A stretch of DNA of 64,000 nucleotides from Arcobacter cloacae. GTDB taxonomy: Bacteria > Campylobacterota > Campylobacteria > Campylobacterales > Arcobacteraceae. The notes beneath the pieces were generated by a model. The model was not told the DNA's origin. It searched no databases and saw nothing but the letters and a program-made list of their open reading frames with translations. Shown here piece by piece: positions 54,703-62,966 of this stretch (its first letter is position 1; every line of letters starts with the position of its first letter). The stretch is from positions 1,612,001-1,676,000 of the forward strand of contig NZ_CP053833.1 of assembly GCF_013201935.1 (NCBI RefSeq). Direction: 5' to 3'. The translations under genes and the position numbers were made by a program.

Positions 54703-56328
54703 ATGAATTTATTATCAAAAAACTCTCCTGTAGAACAATCAATTTTAAAAATGCAAAATATATTAAAAGATGTTGGTTGTGAAGCTACTTTTTCCCAAGA
54801 AAAACATCCTTTAAAAAACTGCTTTTCAGTAAACTTAGCTTCAATTGAAGCTCCAAATCACATCTATTCAAATGGAAAAGGTGTTATTTCTGATGCTTCA
54901 ATTGCAAGTGCTTATGGTGAATACATCGAAAGATTACAAACAAACAACTTTTTTATAGATTTTTATTTACCAAATAGAAAATATTATCCAGACGAAGTTG
55001 CCTTTGATTTTGGTGGTGGTTACCTAAATCCTGAATTAAAAAATATATATAGTGCAAATGGGGAACTTGAAGATAAAGATTTAGTTGATTTCAACAGCGA
55101 TTATATGGATAAAATAGTTGCTCTTCCTTTTATCAAACAATCTTCAAAAGAGACAACATATATTCCAATAAATATTTTAAGTAACCTATTTGTAAGCAAC
55201 GGACTTGCAACTGGGAACACAGCAAATGAAGCAAAAGTTCAAGCTTTAAGTGAAATATTTGAAAGATACGTAAAAATCAAAATAATCAAAGAGGGATTAG
55301 CTCTTCCAAAGTTTCCAGATGATGCTATAAAATCTTTTCCAAAAGTATATGAAGATATTCAAGCATTAAGAGAATTAGGTTATAAAGTAGAAGTTTTTGA
55401 TGCTTCTTTAGGTGGAGTTTTCCCTGTTACTGCTATTTCATTTATCAATCCAAAAAATTCAACTTTATTTGTCTCTTTTGGAAGTCACCCTATTTTAGAA
55501 GTAAGTCTTGAGCGAACTATGACTGAACTTATGCAAGGAAGAGATTTAAACAATCTTGATAGCTTTGAAATTCCTACTTTTGATATGGAACTTGTAAGTG
55601 ATTATTTCAACATAGAAGCTCACTTTATTGATTCAAATGGAAAAATGGGTTTTTCGTTTTTAAGCTCTAAAAAAAGTTTTGAATACTCTGCTTGGAAATA
55701 TGCTGGAAATGGAAGTGAAGATGAATATGCCTTTTTACTTGATATTTTAAAATCTGAAAATAAAGAGATGTACTTAAGAGAATATACATATTTAGATTTT
55801 TACTCTTGTCAAATGATAGTTCCAAACTTTTCAGAAGTTTATCCCCTTGATGATATGGTTTATAACAATAAAAACAATGGAAAACTAATCCGAGATATGG
55901 TTTTAAACTTTGAAAAATATGATGAAAATGAGATTTTAGATACTATTGATAGTTTAGATAATTCTTTAAATATGCAACTTTATATTGGAGTTATTTTTGA
56001 AGAAAATTTTACTATGGGTGATTTTAAAGCTCAACTTTTATTACTTTTAGGTGAAATTGATGATGTTATAGAACTTTTAGAATTTGGAAATAATAAGTTA
56101 GGTCATTTAGTAGCTCAACTTCTTAGAATGCAAAATGATGAGCTTGACTGGGAAGAGTATGAAAGTGCTTTAAATGATATTTATGGAGAAGAAAAAATCA
56201 AAAAAGCTATAAATATCATAGAAGGAAATGAGTTTTTAATAAATAGAACTTTACATAAAGACTATTATAATATGTTAAGTATGTTTGATAAATTAGAGGT
56301 AAAAAAGAGAGCTTTTTATAAAAATTAA
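54703..56328 (+). CDS. ycaO: YcaO-domain protein (E. coli YcaO type)
   Basis: The 541-residue protein has the ATP-binding motifs of YcaO cyclodehydratases: SDASIASAYGEYIERL near 50-65, NTANEAKVQALSEIFERYVK near 168-187 and ERTMTELMQGR near 265. Length and the C-terminal extension match housekeeping YcaO, linked to ribosomal protein S12 methylthiolation. No precursor peptide, dehydrogenase or protease genes lie around it, so a peptide natural-product pathway is unlikely. I start at the ATG at 54703; a longer frame adds an implausible leader. Confidence 0.9.
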   Translation: MNLLSKNSPVEQSILKMQNILKDVGCEATFSQEKHPLKNCFSVNLASIEAPNHIYSNGKGVISDASIASAYGEYIERLQTNNFFIDFYLPNRKYYPDEVAFDFGGGYLNPELKNIYSANGELEDKDLVDFNSDYMDKIVALPFIKQSSKETTYIPINILSNLFVSNGLATGNTANEAKVQALSEIFERYVKIKIIKEGLALPKFPDDAIKSFPKVYEDIQALRELGYKVEVFDASLGGVFPVTAISFINPKNSTLFVSFGSHPILEVSLERTMTELMQGRDLNNLDSFEIPTFDMELVSDYFNIEAHFIDSNGKMGFSFLSSKKSFEYSAWKYAGNGSEDEYAFLLDILKSENKEMYLREYTYLDFYSCQMIVPNFSEVYPLDDMVYNNKNNGKLIRDMVLNFEKYDENEILDTIDSLDNSLNMQLYIGVIFEENFTMGDFKAQLLLLLGEIDDVIELLEFGNNKLGHLVAQLLRMQNDELDWEEYESALNDIYGEEKIKKAINIIEGNEFLINRTLHKDYYNMLSMFDKLEVKKRAFYKN

Positions 56329-56333
56329 TTAGA

Positions 56334-56339
56334 TATAAT
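56334..56339 (+). promoter_or_regulatory. -10 box for the DUF302 gene
   Basis: GATATAATC immediately after the ycaO stop, 27-32 nt before the ATG at 56366. Confidence 0.4.
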
Positions 56340-56365
56340 CAAATAAAATTTCCCAAAGGTAGTAA

Positions 56366-56743
56366 ATGCAATACGTAGAAGTAACAAATAAAAGTGTACA
56401 AGAAGTTGTTGAAAATTTAAAAGAAGTTTGTACTAAATATAAATTTGGTGTACAACATATCCATAATGTAAAAGAAAATCTAAAATCAAAAGGAATTGAT
56501 TTCAAAAATGAGTGTCAAATAGTTGATATTTGTAATCCATTTATTGCTCAACAGTTTTTGAGTGTTGATATGTCACTTTCTATTATCATGCCTTGTAAAA
56601 TCTCTGTTTATTCAGACAATGGACAAACAAATATCGCTATGAACTCTTTAGTTCAATTAGTTGATGATATAAACCCTGATATGATTGAAACTGCTCAAAA
56701 AGTTCAAGAGTTAATTTTACAAATTATTGATGAAGTAAAATAG
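56366..56743 (+). CDS. DUF302-family protein
   Basis: The 125-residue soluble protein has the DUF302 pattern: SVQEVVENLKEVCTKYKFGV near the start, ECQIVDICNPFIAQQFLSVD in the middle, and LSIIMPCKISVYSDNGQ. The fold resembles the TBP-like/SoxY-like alpha-beta sandwich. The function is unknown; some homologues bind heme or sulfur carriers. Three cysteines are visible. Confidence 0.85.
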   Translation: MQYVEVTNKSVQEVVENLKEVCTKYKFGVQHIHNVKENLKSKGIDFKNECQIVDICNPFIAQQFLSVDMSLSIIMPCKISVYSDNGQTNIAMNSLVQLVDDINPDMIETAQKVQELILQIIDEVK

Positions 56744-56748
56744 TTTTT

Positions 56749-56856
56749 ATGGAATATTTATACAAAATATTTGAAATAGGAATAGTTCTATTTTTTATTT
56801 ATATGCTTATAAAAATTTTTAGATGTAAATTTGGAAAATGTGATTTAAAAAAGTAA
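56749..56856 (+). CDS. 35-residue single-span membrane protein
   Basis: An ATG 5 nt after the DUF302 stop opens a 36-codon frame: MEYLYKIFEIGIVLFF, the rest of a membrane helix (IYMLIKIF), then RCKFGKCDLKK. A hydrophobic span followed by a two-cysteine basic tail is a believable small membrane protein. The ribosome binding site is weak, and coupling to the upstream gene would be needed. It ends within a terminator hairpin. Confidence 0.5.
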   Translation: MEYLYKIFEIGIVLFFIYMLIKIFRCKFGKCDLKK

Positions 56857-56879
56857 AAACAAAATGTTTTTACTTTTTT
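56851..56879. terminator. bidirectional terminator between the small membrane gene and ridA
   Basis: An 11-bp stem (AAGTAAAAACA / TGTTTTTACTT) with an AAA loop is followed by TTTT on the plus strand and by an A/T-rich tail on the other. Confidence 0.75.
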
Positions 56880-57220
56880 ACGTTTGTAAAAATTATCTCC
56901 ACCAAAGTTTGAGGTGTTGACATACTAGCTTGCACACAAGCTCTTGCTGGTGGGTTCTCTTTTGAAACCCAATTATCCCAAATTTCATTGAAATCTGCAA
57001 AATCCCTATCTATATCTTTTAGATAAATCTCTGCTCTTAAAATATTTTCTTTATCAGTATTTGCTTGTTCAAAAAGCTCTTTTGCAATATTTAACACATC
57101 TAATGTTTGACCTTTAACATCAAGTGTTTTATCATTTGGAACTATTCCTGCAAAATAAATTACACCATTATGCTCAACTATTTTACTCATTCTACTTCCA
57201 ACAATCTTTCTTGTTATCAT
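56870..57220 (-). CDS. RidA/YjgF-family protein
   Basis: The 116-residue protein begins MITRKIVGSRMSKIVEHNG after a perfect AAAGGAG site; earlier in-frame ATGs lack a site. It carries the family elements IYFAGIVPND, QTLDVLNIAKELFEQANTDK and PARACVQASM, with the arginine (R in PARAC) that binds enamine/imine substrates. These enzymes hydrolyse reactive enamines such as 2-aminoacrylate. The sequence diverges somewhat from canonical RidA, so another Rid subgroup is possible. Confidence 0.88.
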   Translation of the reverse strand: MITRKIVGSRMSKIVEHNGVIYFAGIVPNDKTLDVKGQTLDVLNIAKELFEQANTDKENILRAEIYLKDIDRDFADFNEIWDNWVSKENPPARACVQASMSTPQTLVEIIFTNVKK

Positions 57221-57332
57221 GATGACTCCTTTAATATTTGAGTGATTTTTAGTATAGCATTTTAAAATAAAAAACCATTTATTAATTTTATAAATACTAA
57301 AATCCTTTTTCAATTATCAAATAAGGCTTTTT

Positions 57333-57563
57333 ATGTATACCCCAATTTCATGTGAATTTTTTGACCAATTAAATGTAGCAATGCAAAGAAAAATTCCCTC
57401 AACAGTTGTTTATTTAGAAAATGATGAGAAAAAAACTATCAAAGGTTTAATACAAACTATGAGTGTAATAGATGGAATTGAATATGTGATTTTAAATAAA
57501 AATGAACAAATTAGACTTGATACTGTTTTAACTTTTAATGGAAGAAGATACAAAGAAGAGTAA
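57333..57563 (+). CDS. rof: Rho-binding antiterminator (Rof-like)
   Basis: The 76-residue protein opens YTPISCEFFDQLNVAMQRK and continues through beta strands KTIKGLIQTM and EYVILNKNEQIRLDTVLTF, the small Sm-like fold of Rof (YaeO), which binds Rho and blocks termination. Length and the opening motif agree well with E. coli Rof. It is a single gene with strong hairpins after it. Confidence 0.85.
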   Translation: MYTPISCEFFDQLNVAMQRKIPSTVVYLENDEKKTIKGLIQTMSVIDGIEYVILNKNEQIRLDTVLTFNGRRYKEE

Positions 57564-57606
57564 AAGAGAAAACTCTTTTACTCCTTAACTCTTAAAAAGA
57601 GTTTTT
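57558..57606. terminator. two tandem hairpins after rof, before the chemoreceptor gene
   Basis: The first is an 11-bp stem (GAGTAAAAGAG / CTCTTTTACTC, AAAA loop) that covers the rof stop. The second is AACTCTT / AAGAGTT followed by TTT at 57587-57606, covering the chemoreceptor stop. Together they would end transcription from both sides. Confidence 0.7.
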
Positions 57607-59823
57607 ACCATTGAACTCTTTTGCATCTGCTTGAGATATTATAGTATTTGAAATCTCTAGTGTTTCTTGAGCTATTTCATTTGCTTGTGAAGCATTTTGA
57701 GCATTTATTTGAGTGATTTTATCAAGATTATTTACCGCATCATTAATTTGAACTATTCCACTTGATTGCTCTTTACTTGCTGTTGTAACATTATCTATTA
57801 ACTCTAAAGTTATTGATATATTTTTATTCAATTCTGAATATCCTTCTATCATATTAGAAGCAATGTCTTTCCCTTCTTTGGTTTTCCTTTGAGCATTTTC
57901 AACTAAATCTTTTATCTGTTTAGCAGCTTCAGCACTTCTACTTGCTAATGTTCGCACCTCTTGTGCAACAACAGCAAACCCTTTCCCAGCTTCTCCTGCT
58001 GTTGCTGCTTCTACTGCTGCGTTTAAACTTAAAATATTTGTTTGAAATGCAATTTGGTCAATGATTGTAATTGCTTCTGTTATAGCTGTTGTTTGAGCAT
58101 TTATCTCTTCCATAGATAAAGCTGTTTTATTTGCTAATTCTTGCCCTAAAGTGATTGATTTTTTTACTTCATTCCCAAATCCTGCCATTTTTATAGCTGT
58201 TTGAGTGTTGTTTGTGATATTTGAAGTTATCTCTTCAAGGGATGCTGCTGTCTCTTCAAGTGATGTTGCTTGAGAGTTTGCTGCATGAGCAATGCCCTCC
58301 ATATTTTTTGTTAAAATTTGTGCATTAGAACTTAATGTTATTCCAATTTTTTTATTTTCCATCAAAGTTTGAGTAATAACATCACCTAAAATATTTACAT
58401 CTTTTTCAAGTTCTTTTATTAAACCTTCAAGGTCATTATCAGCCAATTTTGGTCTGAAATCTAATTTTGAATAAGAAGTTAATACTTTTAAAATATTTGA
58501 AATATTACTATTTAGTGTTCCTAACATCTCATTTATAATATCTTTTAATTCATTTAATGATGGATTATTAGAACCTAATTCTATTTTTGAATCTAAATAT
58601 CCTTTATTTATTTGGTTAGCAACTCTTATTGTATCAGCTATTAAAGCCCTATCTTTTTGAATATTTGCTTTTGTCTCTTCAATATTTTTATTAATAATCC
58701 TTGACATCATTCCTAACTCATCATTAGAATTAATCTTAATTAACTCAATATCATCTTTTTCAAAATTAATAAAAGCAAAAAAGTTTTCAACTCCTCTTTT
58801 AACAGAATCCACATCAATTAGTATTGTAAAAGCAATAGTTCTTGCTAAAATCATAGTCAATGCAATCCCTAAAGCACTTAAAAGACCAAAAATAATCATG
58901 TTTCTATTTGCTTCAGCCATTTCTTCATCAATAGTTTTAATTAAATTAGTTGAAATATAATCTTCAATTTTTTTTAGAATATTTATTTTATCGGTCATTT
59001 GTTTGAACCAATAGTTAGCATCTACTCCAAAATTTGATTCTATATTACTATATAAAAGAGTTTTTCTCATTTTTTGAATTTCATCTATTGCTTCACCTTG
59101 AAAGTTTGTTTTGTAAAACTCAACTATTTCAAAAGGAGCTACTTTTAAAAATGAATCCATATAAGCATTTTGTTCCGCAACTAAAGTATAAAGTCTAGCT
59201 TTCATTCCCTCACCAAAACTATTTTTTGCAAAAGTATTAGTTCCAACTGCTCTTTCTATTCCAGCTCTTTCTTTTGATAATAAAAAGTTCATATAAGATA
59301 CAAGTTCTTGAGATACTTTTGAACTATTTGATAGTTTTGTTATTGTTCCAATTGTATTTAAAAGAGAAGTATTTGTATCAGTGTAGTATCCAATAGCAAT
59401 ATTTGCATTGATAGATAAAGTATCTACACCATTTCTTGTAGTATTTAAGTCTTGAAGTTTTTTCAAACTATTATTTAAGTTCTCCAAAAATTCTAAACTA
59501 TAAGCATCTTTATTAAATGTATTTAAAAAACTATTTAATTCATTTAATTTATCATTAACTGCCAATCTTTGAGTTGGTAGTTCTGTTTTAAATTTATCTC
59601 CATTACTTCCTAAAAATCCAGCGGTCATACCTCTTTCTTTTTGTGTTTCATGAACTAAATCACCTATTTTAACTGATAATATAACAACATTATCCAAAGC
59701 TCTTAGATTTTTAGATGTACTAAAAGAATCTACTGCTAATTTTGCTGCTAATAAAATAACTACTGTTAAAGGAATTAACATTATCAAAATCAACTTTTGT
59801 TTGATTGATAATTTTGAAAGCAT
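57592..59823 (-). CDS. methyl-accepting chemotaxis protein with nitrate/nitrite-sensing domain
   Basis: The 743-residue protein has an N-terminal membrane segment (about 8-28). A periplasmic NIT domain follows (about 35-280), with HETQKERGMTAGFLGSNGD and later KERAGIERAVGTN, both typical of nitrate/nitrite sensors. A second membrane segment (about 308-330), HAMP-like helices and a signalling domain come next; the hairpin tip reads DQIAFQTNILSLNAAVEAA then GEAGKGFAVVAQEVR. I start at the ATG at 59823, which has GGAG 6 nt upstream. It would steer swimming through CheA/CheW. The ligand remains inferred. Confidence 0.93.
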   Translation of the reverse strand: MLSKLSIKQKLILIMLIPLTVVILLAAKLAVDSFSTSKNLRALDNVVILSVKIGDLVHETQKERGMTAGFLGSNGDKFKTELPTQRLAVNDKLNELNSFLNTFNKDAYSLEFLENLNNSLKKLQDLNTTRNGVDTLSINANIAIGYYTDTNTSLLNTIGTITKLSNSSKVSQELVSYMNFLLSKERAGIERAVGTNTFAKNSFGEGMKARLYTLVAEQNAYMDSFLKVAPFEIVEFYKTNFQGEAIDEIQKMRKTLLYSNIESNFGVDANYWFKQMTDKINILKKIEDYISTNLIKTIDEEMAEANRNMIIFGLLSALGIALTMILARTIAFTILIDVDSVKRGVENFFAFINFEKDDIELIKINSNDELGMMSRIINKNIEETKANIQKDRALIADTIRVANQINKGYLDSKIELGSNNPSLNELKDIINEMLGTLNSNISNILKVLTSYSKLDFRPKLADNDLEGLIKELEKDVNILGDVITQTLMENKKIGITLSSNAQILTKNMEGIAHAANSQATSLEETAASLEEITSNITNNTQTAIKMAGFGNEVKKSITLGQELANKTALSMEEINAQTTAITEAITIIDQIAFQTNILSLNAAVEAATAGEAGKGFAVVAQEVRTLASRSAEAAKQIKDLVENAQRKTKEGKDIASNMIEGYSELNKNISITLELIDNVTTASKEQSSGIVQINDAVNNLDKITQINAQNASQANEIAQETLEISNTIISQADAKEFNGKNSF

Positions 59824-59934
59824 AAACTTCTCCATATCTTTTATTTTTGATATTATAACCAATAAATTTTAGATTAGTAATGCATAAAATTAGGATAAAG
59901 TAGAGTATATTTAAAAAAAATAATAATTTGTATA

Positions 59935-60081
59935 TTAGTTTTTCTTATTACTTAATATTAATTTTGTTTGTTCAATATTTAATCCAGCTTTAGAACTTGC
60001 GTCCTCTAAACTTTCATTGTTTTCTAAAAGTCTTAATAAAACTTCGATTTTTTTGTTTGTTTTTATATGTGTAATTGACAT
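59935..60081 (-). CDS. 48-residue small protein, probable DNA-binding-like fold
   Basis: An ATG at 60081 with an AAAGGAAAAC site opens 48 codons ending at a stop at 59935. The protein is basic at its N terminus (MSITHIKTNKK). It then has two helices, IEVLLRLLENN and LEDASSKAGL...EQTKLIL, that look like a helix-turn-helix without a wing. It is too short for many gene finders. The role is unknown. A CTTCATTTAATGAAG palindrome lies 18 nt upstream. Confidence 0.6.
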   Translation of the reverse strand: MSITHIKTNKKIEVLLRLLENNESLEDASSKAGLNIEQTKLILSNKKN

Positions 60082-60274
60082 ATTGTTTTCCTTTTTTTCT
60101 TCATTTAATGAAGTAATTAAAAAGATAAATAGTGAGCTTGTTGTCTAAATGAGTAATATCAAAAGTGTGAGAATTAATAAAAGGCATAATAACAGATGAA
60201 ACTCGATTCATCTTAATTGGCAAACAGTATAACGCAATAAAATATTAAAAGCAAGGGCTTTATATATTTTTTGT

Positions 60275-60280
60275 ATAATC
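60275..60280 (+). promoter_or_regulatory. -10 box for rnhA
   Basis: TTGTATAATC about 35 nt before the ATG at 60314. Within the 232-nt gap 60082-60313 there is also a 7-bp inverted repeat AGATGAA/TTCATCT at about 60194-60213; otherwise I see nothing there. Confidence 0.4.
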
Positions 60281-60313
60281 TTTTCTTAAATTTAAAAAAT
60301 AAAGAAAAAATAT

Positions 60314-61120
60314 ATGAAAATAGATAAAGATTTTATAGAATTAATTTCCCACAAAAATAATTTAAATAAAGAACAGCTAAAAATCTTAGATTTAGATGAA
60401 ATTCCAAATTGGGAAGAATTAGCATTGAACAAAGAAGTTTCAAGAAATGATGCTAATTTACTTATGCTCTTAAAAGGTGATTTAACTCTAAAAGCACAAG
60501 AACAAATAATCAAAAATTATCATATGGTTTTAGAATTTAATAACATAAAAGCAAAAGTTTATACTCCTAAAAAAGAAGAGATAAAAATAGAAGAAATAAA
60601 TGATGATGAAGAACATATAAGAATCTATTGCGATGGTGCATGTTCTGGAAATCCTGGAAATGCAGGAAGTGGACTTGCTATTTATTCAAACAAGAAGAAT
60701 CCTGTTTTATTATATGGGGCTTATGAAGAGGAAGGAACAAATAATATAGCTGAATTAAATGCGTTACATCAAGCTTTAATCATAGCTTCTCAAACTTCTA
60801 GCGAAAATATTATCTCTATATTTTCTGATTCAAAATATGCGATTGATTGTATTTCAACTTGGGCATACTCTTGGAAAAAAAATGGTTGGAGTAAAAAAGG
60901 TGGAGAGATAAAAAATCTAGAAATAATTCAAGAAGCCCATGAATTATATTTGAAATTAAAAGATAAAATAGAGATTATTCATGTAAAAGGTCATTCAGGT
61001 GTTGAAGGAAATGAACTAGCTGATAGAATGGCTGTTTATACAATAAAGGCTAAAAATAAGGATTTTGCTTTTTATTCTTATAATAAAGTAGAAGAAGTTT
61101 TAAGTATGAAATCTTATTAA
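60314..61120 (+). CDS. rnhA: ribonuclease HI with an N-terminal extension
   Basis: In the 268-residue protein, residues about 100-268 are RNase HI with its DEDD residues: YCDGACSGNPGNAG, NIAELNALHQA, FSDSKYAID and GHSGVEGNELADRMA. It removes RNA from RNA-DNA hybrids. The extra 95 residues at the N terminus are helical and end in an acidic linker; they do not look like the usual hybrid-binding domain, and I cannot assign them. Confidence 0.92.
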   Translation: MKIDKDFIELISHKNNLNKEQLKILDLDEIPNWEELALNKEVSRNDANLLMLLKGDLTLKAQEQIIKNYHMVLEFNNIKAKVYTPKKEEIKIEEINDDEEHIRIYCDGACSGNPGNAGSGLAIYSNKKNPVLLYGAYEEEGTNNIAELNALHQALIIASQTSSENIISIFSDSKYAIDCISTWAYSWKKNGWSKKGGEIKNLEIIQEAHELYLKLKDKIEIIHVKGHSGVEGNELADRMAVYTIKAKNKDFAFYSYNKVEEVLSMKSY

Positions 61121-61184
61121 AGATTGATTTGAGTGGCTTTTAGATATTATATTACTAATTATTTTTTAGAAAGAACAAGGAACA

Positions 61185-62156
61185 ATGATGATTGAAAAAA
61201 AGGGTTCAATACTAACAGTTAGAGAAGATATCAAAGTTTTTGATTGTACGATTAGAGATGGTGGATTAGTAAATAATTACCATTTTAGTGATGCTTTTGT
61301 AAAAGCACATTATGAAACTTGCGTAGCTGCTGGTGTTGATTATATGGAAATCGGGAAAAATGTATCACCTACAATTATGAGTGTTGATGAGTATGGTCCT
61401 TGGAATTTCTGTAAAGAAGAAGATATAAGAAGAATCGTTGGGAACAATGATACAGATATGAAAATTGCTGTTATGGCTGATATTGGAAGAAGTTTAAAAG
61501 AAGAATTAATTCCAAAATCTGAAAGTGTTGTAGATATGATAAGAATAGCAACATATATTCACCAAATTCCAGCAGCAATTGAGTTAATCGAAGATGCCCA
61601 CGCAAAAGGTTATGAAACAACTGTAAATATTATGGCTATTTCAAAATCATTTGATGATGAATTAGATGAAGTTTTAGCACAACTATCAAAAACAAATGTT
61701 GATGTTATTTATATTGCTGATAGCTTTGGTTCATTTTACCCTGAACAAATCAAAAAATTAACAGAAAAATATCTAAAAGTAGCACAAGAATCTGGTAAAA
61801 AAGTTGGAATTCACGCACATAATAACCTACAACTTGCTTATGCAAATACGCTAGAAGCAATGATTTATGGAACAAGCTTTTTAGATGTTACAATTTCAGG
61901 TTTAGGAAGAGGTGCAGGAAATTGTCCTCTTGAATTATTGATTGGATTTTTGAAAAATCCAAAATACAAATTAATGCCTGTATTAAAATTTATTGAAGAG
62001 TATATTGTTCCACTAGAAAAAGAACTTGACTGGGGATATAGTATTCCATATATGTTAACTGGTCAATTAAATGAACATCCAAGAGCTGCTATGAAAGCTA
62101 GAGATGAAAAAGATACAAAATATAGAGAGTTTTATAAATCTTTACTAGTTGATTAA
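61185..62156 (+). CDS. DRE-TIM metallolyase family aldolase
   Basis: The 323-residue protein has the HMGL-like TIM barrel. FDCTIRDGGLVNNYHF carries the D-R metal/acid motif, GVDYMEIGKN follows, and GIHAHNNLQLAYAN supplies the HxH metal ligands near 208-212. It resembles 4-hydroxy-2-oxovalerate aldolases and 2-isopropylmalate synthase relatives. The R-D-G-G in place of R-D-G-E/Q groups it with aldolases often found in sugar or surface-polysaccharide contexts. The substrate is unknown. A second ATG 3 nt downstream is an equally good start. Confidence 0.82.
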   Translation: MMIEKKGSILTVREDIKVFDCTIRDGGLVNNYHFSDAFVKAHYETCVAAGVDYMEIGKNVSPTIMSVDEYGPWNFCKEEDIRRIVGNNDTDMKIAVMADIGRSLKEELIPKSESVVDMIRIATYIHQIPAAIELIEDAHAKGYETTVNIMAISKSFDDELDEVLAQLSKTNVDVIYIADSFGSFYPEQIKKLTEKYLKVAQESGKKVGIHAHNNLQLAYANTLEAMIYGTSFLDVTISGLGRGAGNCPLELLIGFLKNPKYKLMPVLKFIEEYIVPLEKELDWGYSIPYMLTGQLNEHPRAAMKARDEKDTKYREFYKSLLVD

Positions 62157-62177
62157 AAAAGGGCTTTGCCCTTTTTT
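62155..62177. terminator. bidirectional terminator after the aldolase gene
   Basis: A 10-bp stem (AAAAAAGGGC / GCCCTTTTTT) with a TTT loop lies between the converging aldolase and YdhR genes. Confidence 0.85.
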
Positions 62178-62481
62178 ATAAAAAGTTTGCTTTTGTAATT
62201 TTACTTAATTCTTCACTTATTTTAAAAATTTTTCCTCTTATATTTTTATATCCAAAACTCTCAAGTCTAGCTGTATGTTTTTCTAAATATCTTTTTGCAT
62301 CAGCTTCATTTGAAAATAGATAAATTCCACCTGCTTCTTTTGTAGTTTCATTTTCAGTCCAAATTTTCCAAAGTAATCCCTCTTCGTTTGATATATCTTT
62401 TGCTAAATCAACAAAAGCTTTTGAAAACTCTTCACCAAAAATTCCATCATGAGGGAAATCTACTTGTAAAAGGTATTTCAT
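62176..62481 (-). CDS. YdhR-like monooxygenase-fold protein
   Basis: The 101-residue protein has the dimeric ferredoxin-like fold of YdhR: MKYLLQVDFPHDG, LLWKIWTENETTKEAGGIYLF, and EADAKRYLEKHTARLESFGY. These proteins are annotated as putative mono-oxygenases, often under a MarR regulator. It is divergent from a MarR gene with a palindrome over its ribosome binding site. Confidence 0.85.
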   Translation of the reverse strand: MKYLLQVDFPHDGIFGEEFSKAFVDLAKDISNEEGLLWKIWTENETTKEAGGIYLFSNEADAKRYLEKHTARLESFGYKNIRGKIFKISEELSKITKANFL

Positions 62482-62488
62482 GTTATAC

Positions 62489-62507
62489 TCCTAAATAATT
62501 TTTAGGA
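62489..62507. promoter_or_regulatory. palindromic operator candidate between ydhR and marR
   Basis: TCCTAAA and TTTAGGA are separated by 5 nt. The left arm covers the AGGAG ribosome binding site of the YdhR gene, and a possible -10 (TATATT) lies beside the right arm. The position and symmetry suit binding by a dimeric MarR protein. Confidence 0.5.
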
Positions 62508-62546
62508 ATATACACTAAAATTCACATTTTGTCAACTAGGTTTACA

Positions 62547-62966
62547 ATGTCTTTATGCTTTTTATCGTTAGAAACAAGTAAAATATTCAATAATTTAATT
62601 CTAGAAAATCTTGAAAACAATGGATTTGACGGACTAAGTGAATCTTTAATAGTTTTATTTCCTTATATAAATGAAAATAGTAATATTACTTCTTCTCAAC
62701 TTGCTCAAAAAGTTGGTTATACAAGACAGGCTATGCATAAAAATATAAAAAAACTTGAAGAGTTGGGATATATAAAACTACTTTCTCAAAATCAAAAAGA
62801 AAAAATTATTTGTTTTACTAATAGAGGTGAAAAACTTATTGTTGAAGCAAATAAATTTATATCTTCAATTGAAAAAAGTTTAGAAAATATTTTTGGGAAA
62901 GATGAATTTGAAAAACATATAAAAATTCAATTTAAAATTTTTAATTACTTAACAGAATTAAAATAA
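62547..62966 (+). CDS. MarR-family transcriptional regulator
   Basis: The 139-residue protein carries the MarR winged helix: NITSSQLAQKVGYTRQAMHK, then NIKKLEELGYIKLL and NRGEKLIVEA. The ATG at 62547 follows AGG; an upstream TTG at 62529 is less likely. It probably represses itself and the divergent YdhR gene in response to an aromatic or oxidised compound. Its stop abuts the polymerase gene end. Confidence 0.88.
   Translation: MSLCFLSLETSKIFNNLILENLENNGFDGLSESLIVLFPYINENSNITSSQLAQKVGYTRQAMHKNIKKLEELGYIKLLSQNQKEKIICFTNRGEKLIVEANKFISSIEKSLENIFGKDEFEKHIKIQFKIFNYLTELK

Noticed and set aside
54507-54782. Plus-strand open frame upstream of ycaO
   Set aside because: It has no ribosome binding site, low-complexity composition and overlaps the true ycaO start in another frame.
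54703-56743. Possible peptide natural-product cluster around ycaO
   Set aside because: No precursor peptide, dehydrogenase, protease or exporter is encoded nearby, and the protein has the length and ends of housekeeping YcaO.
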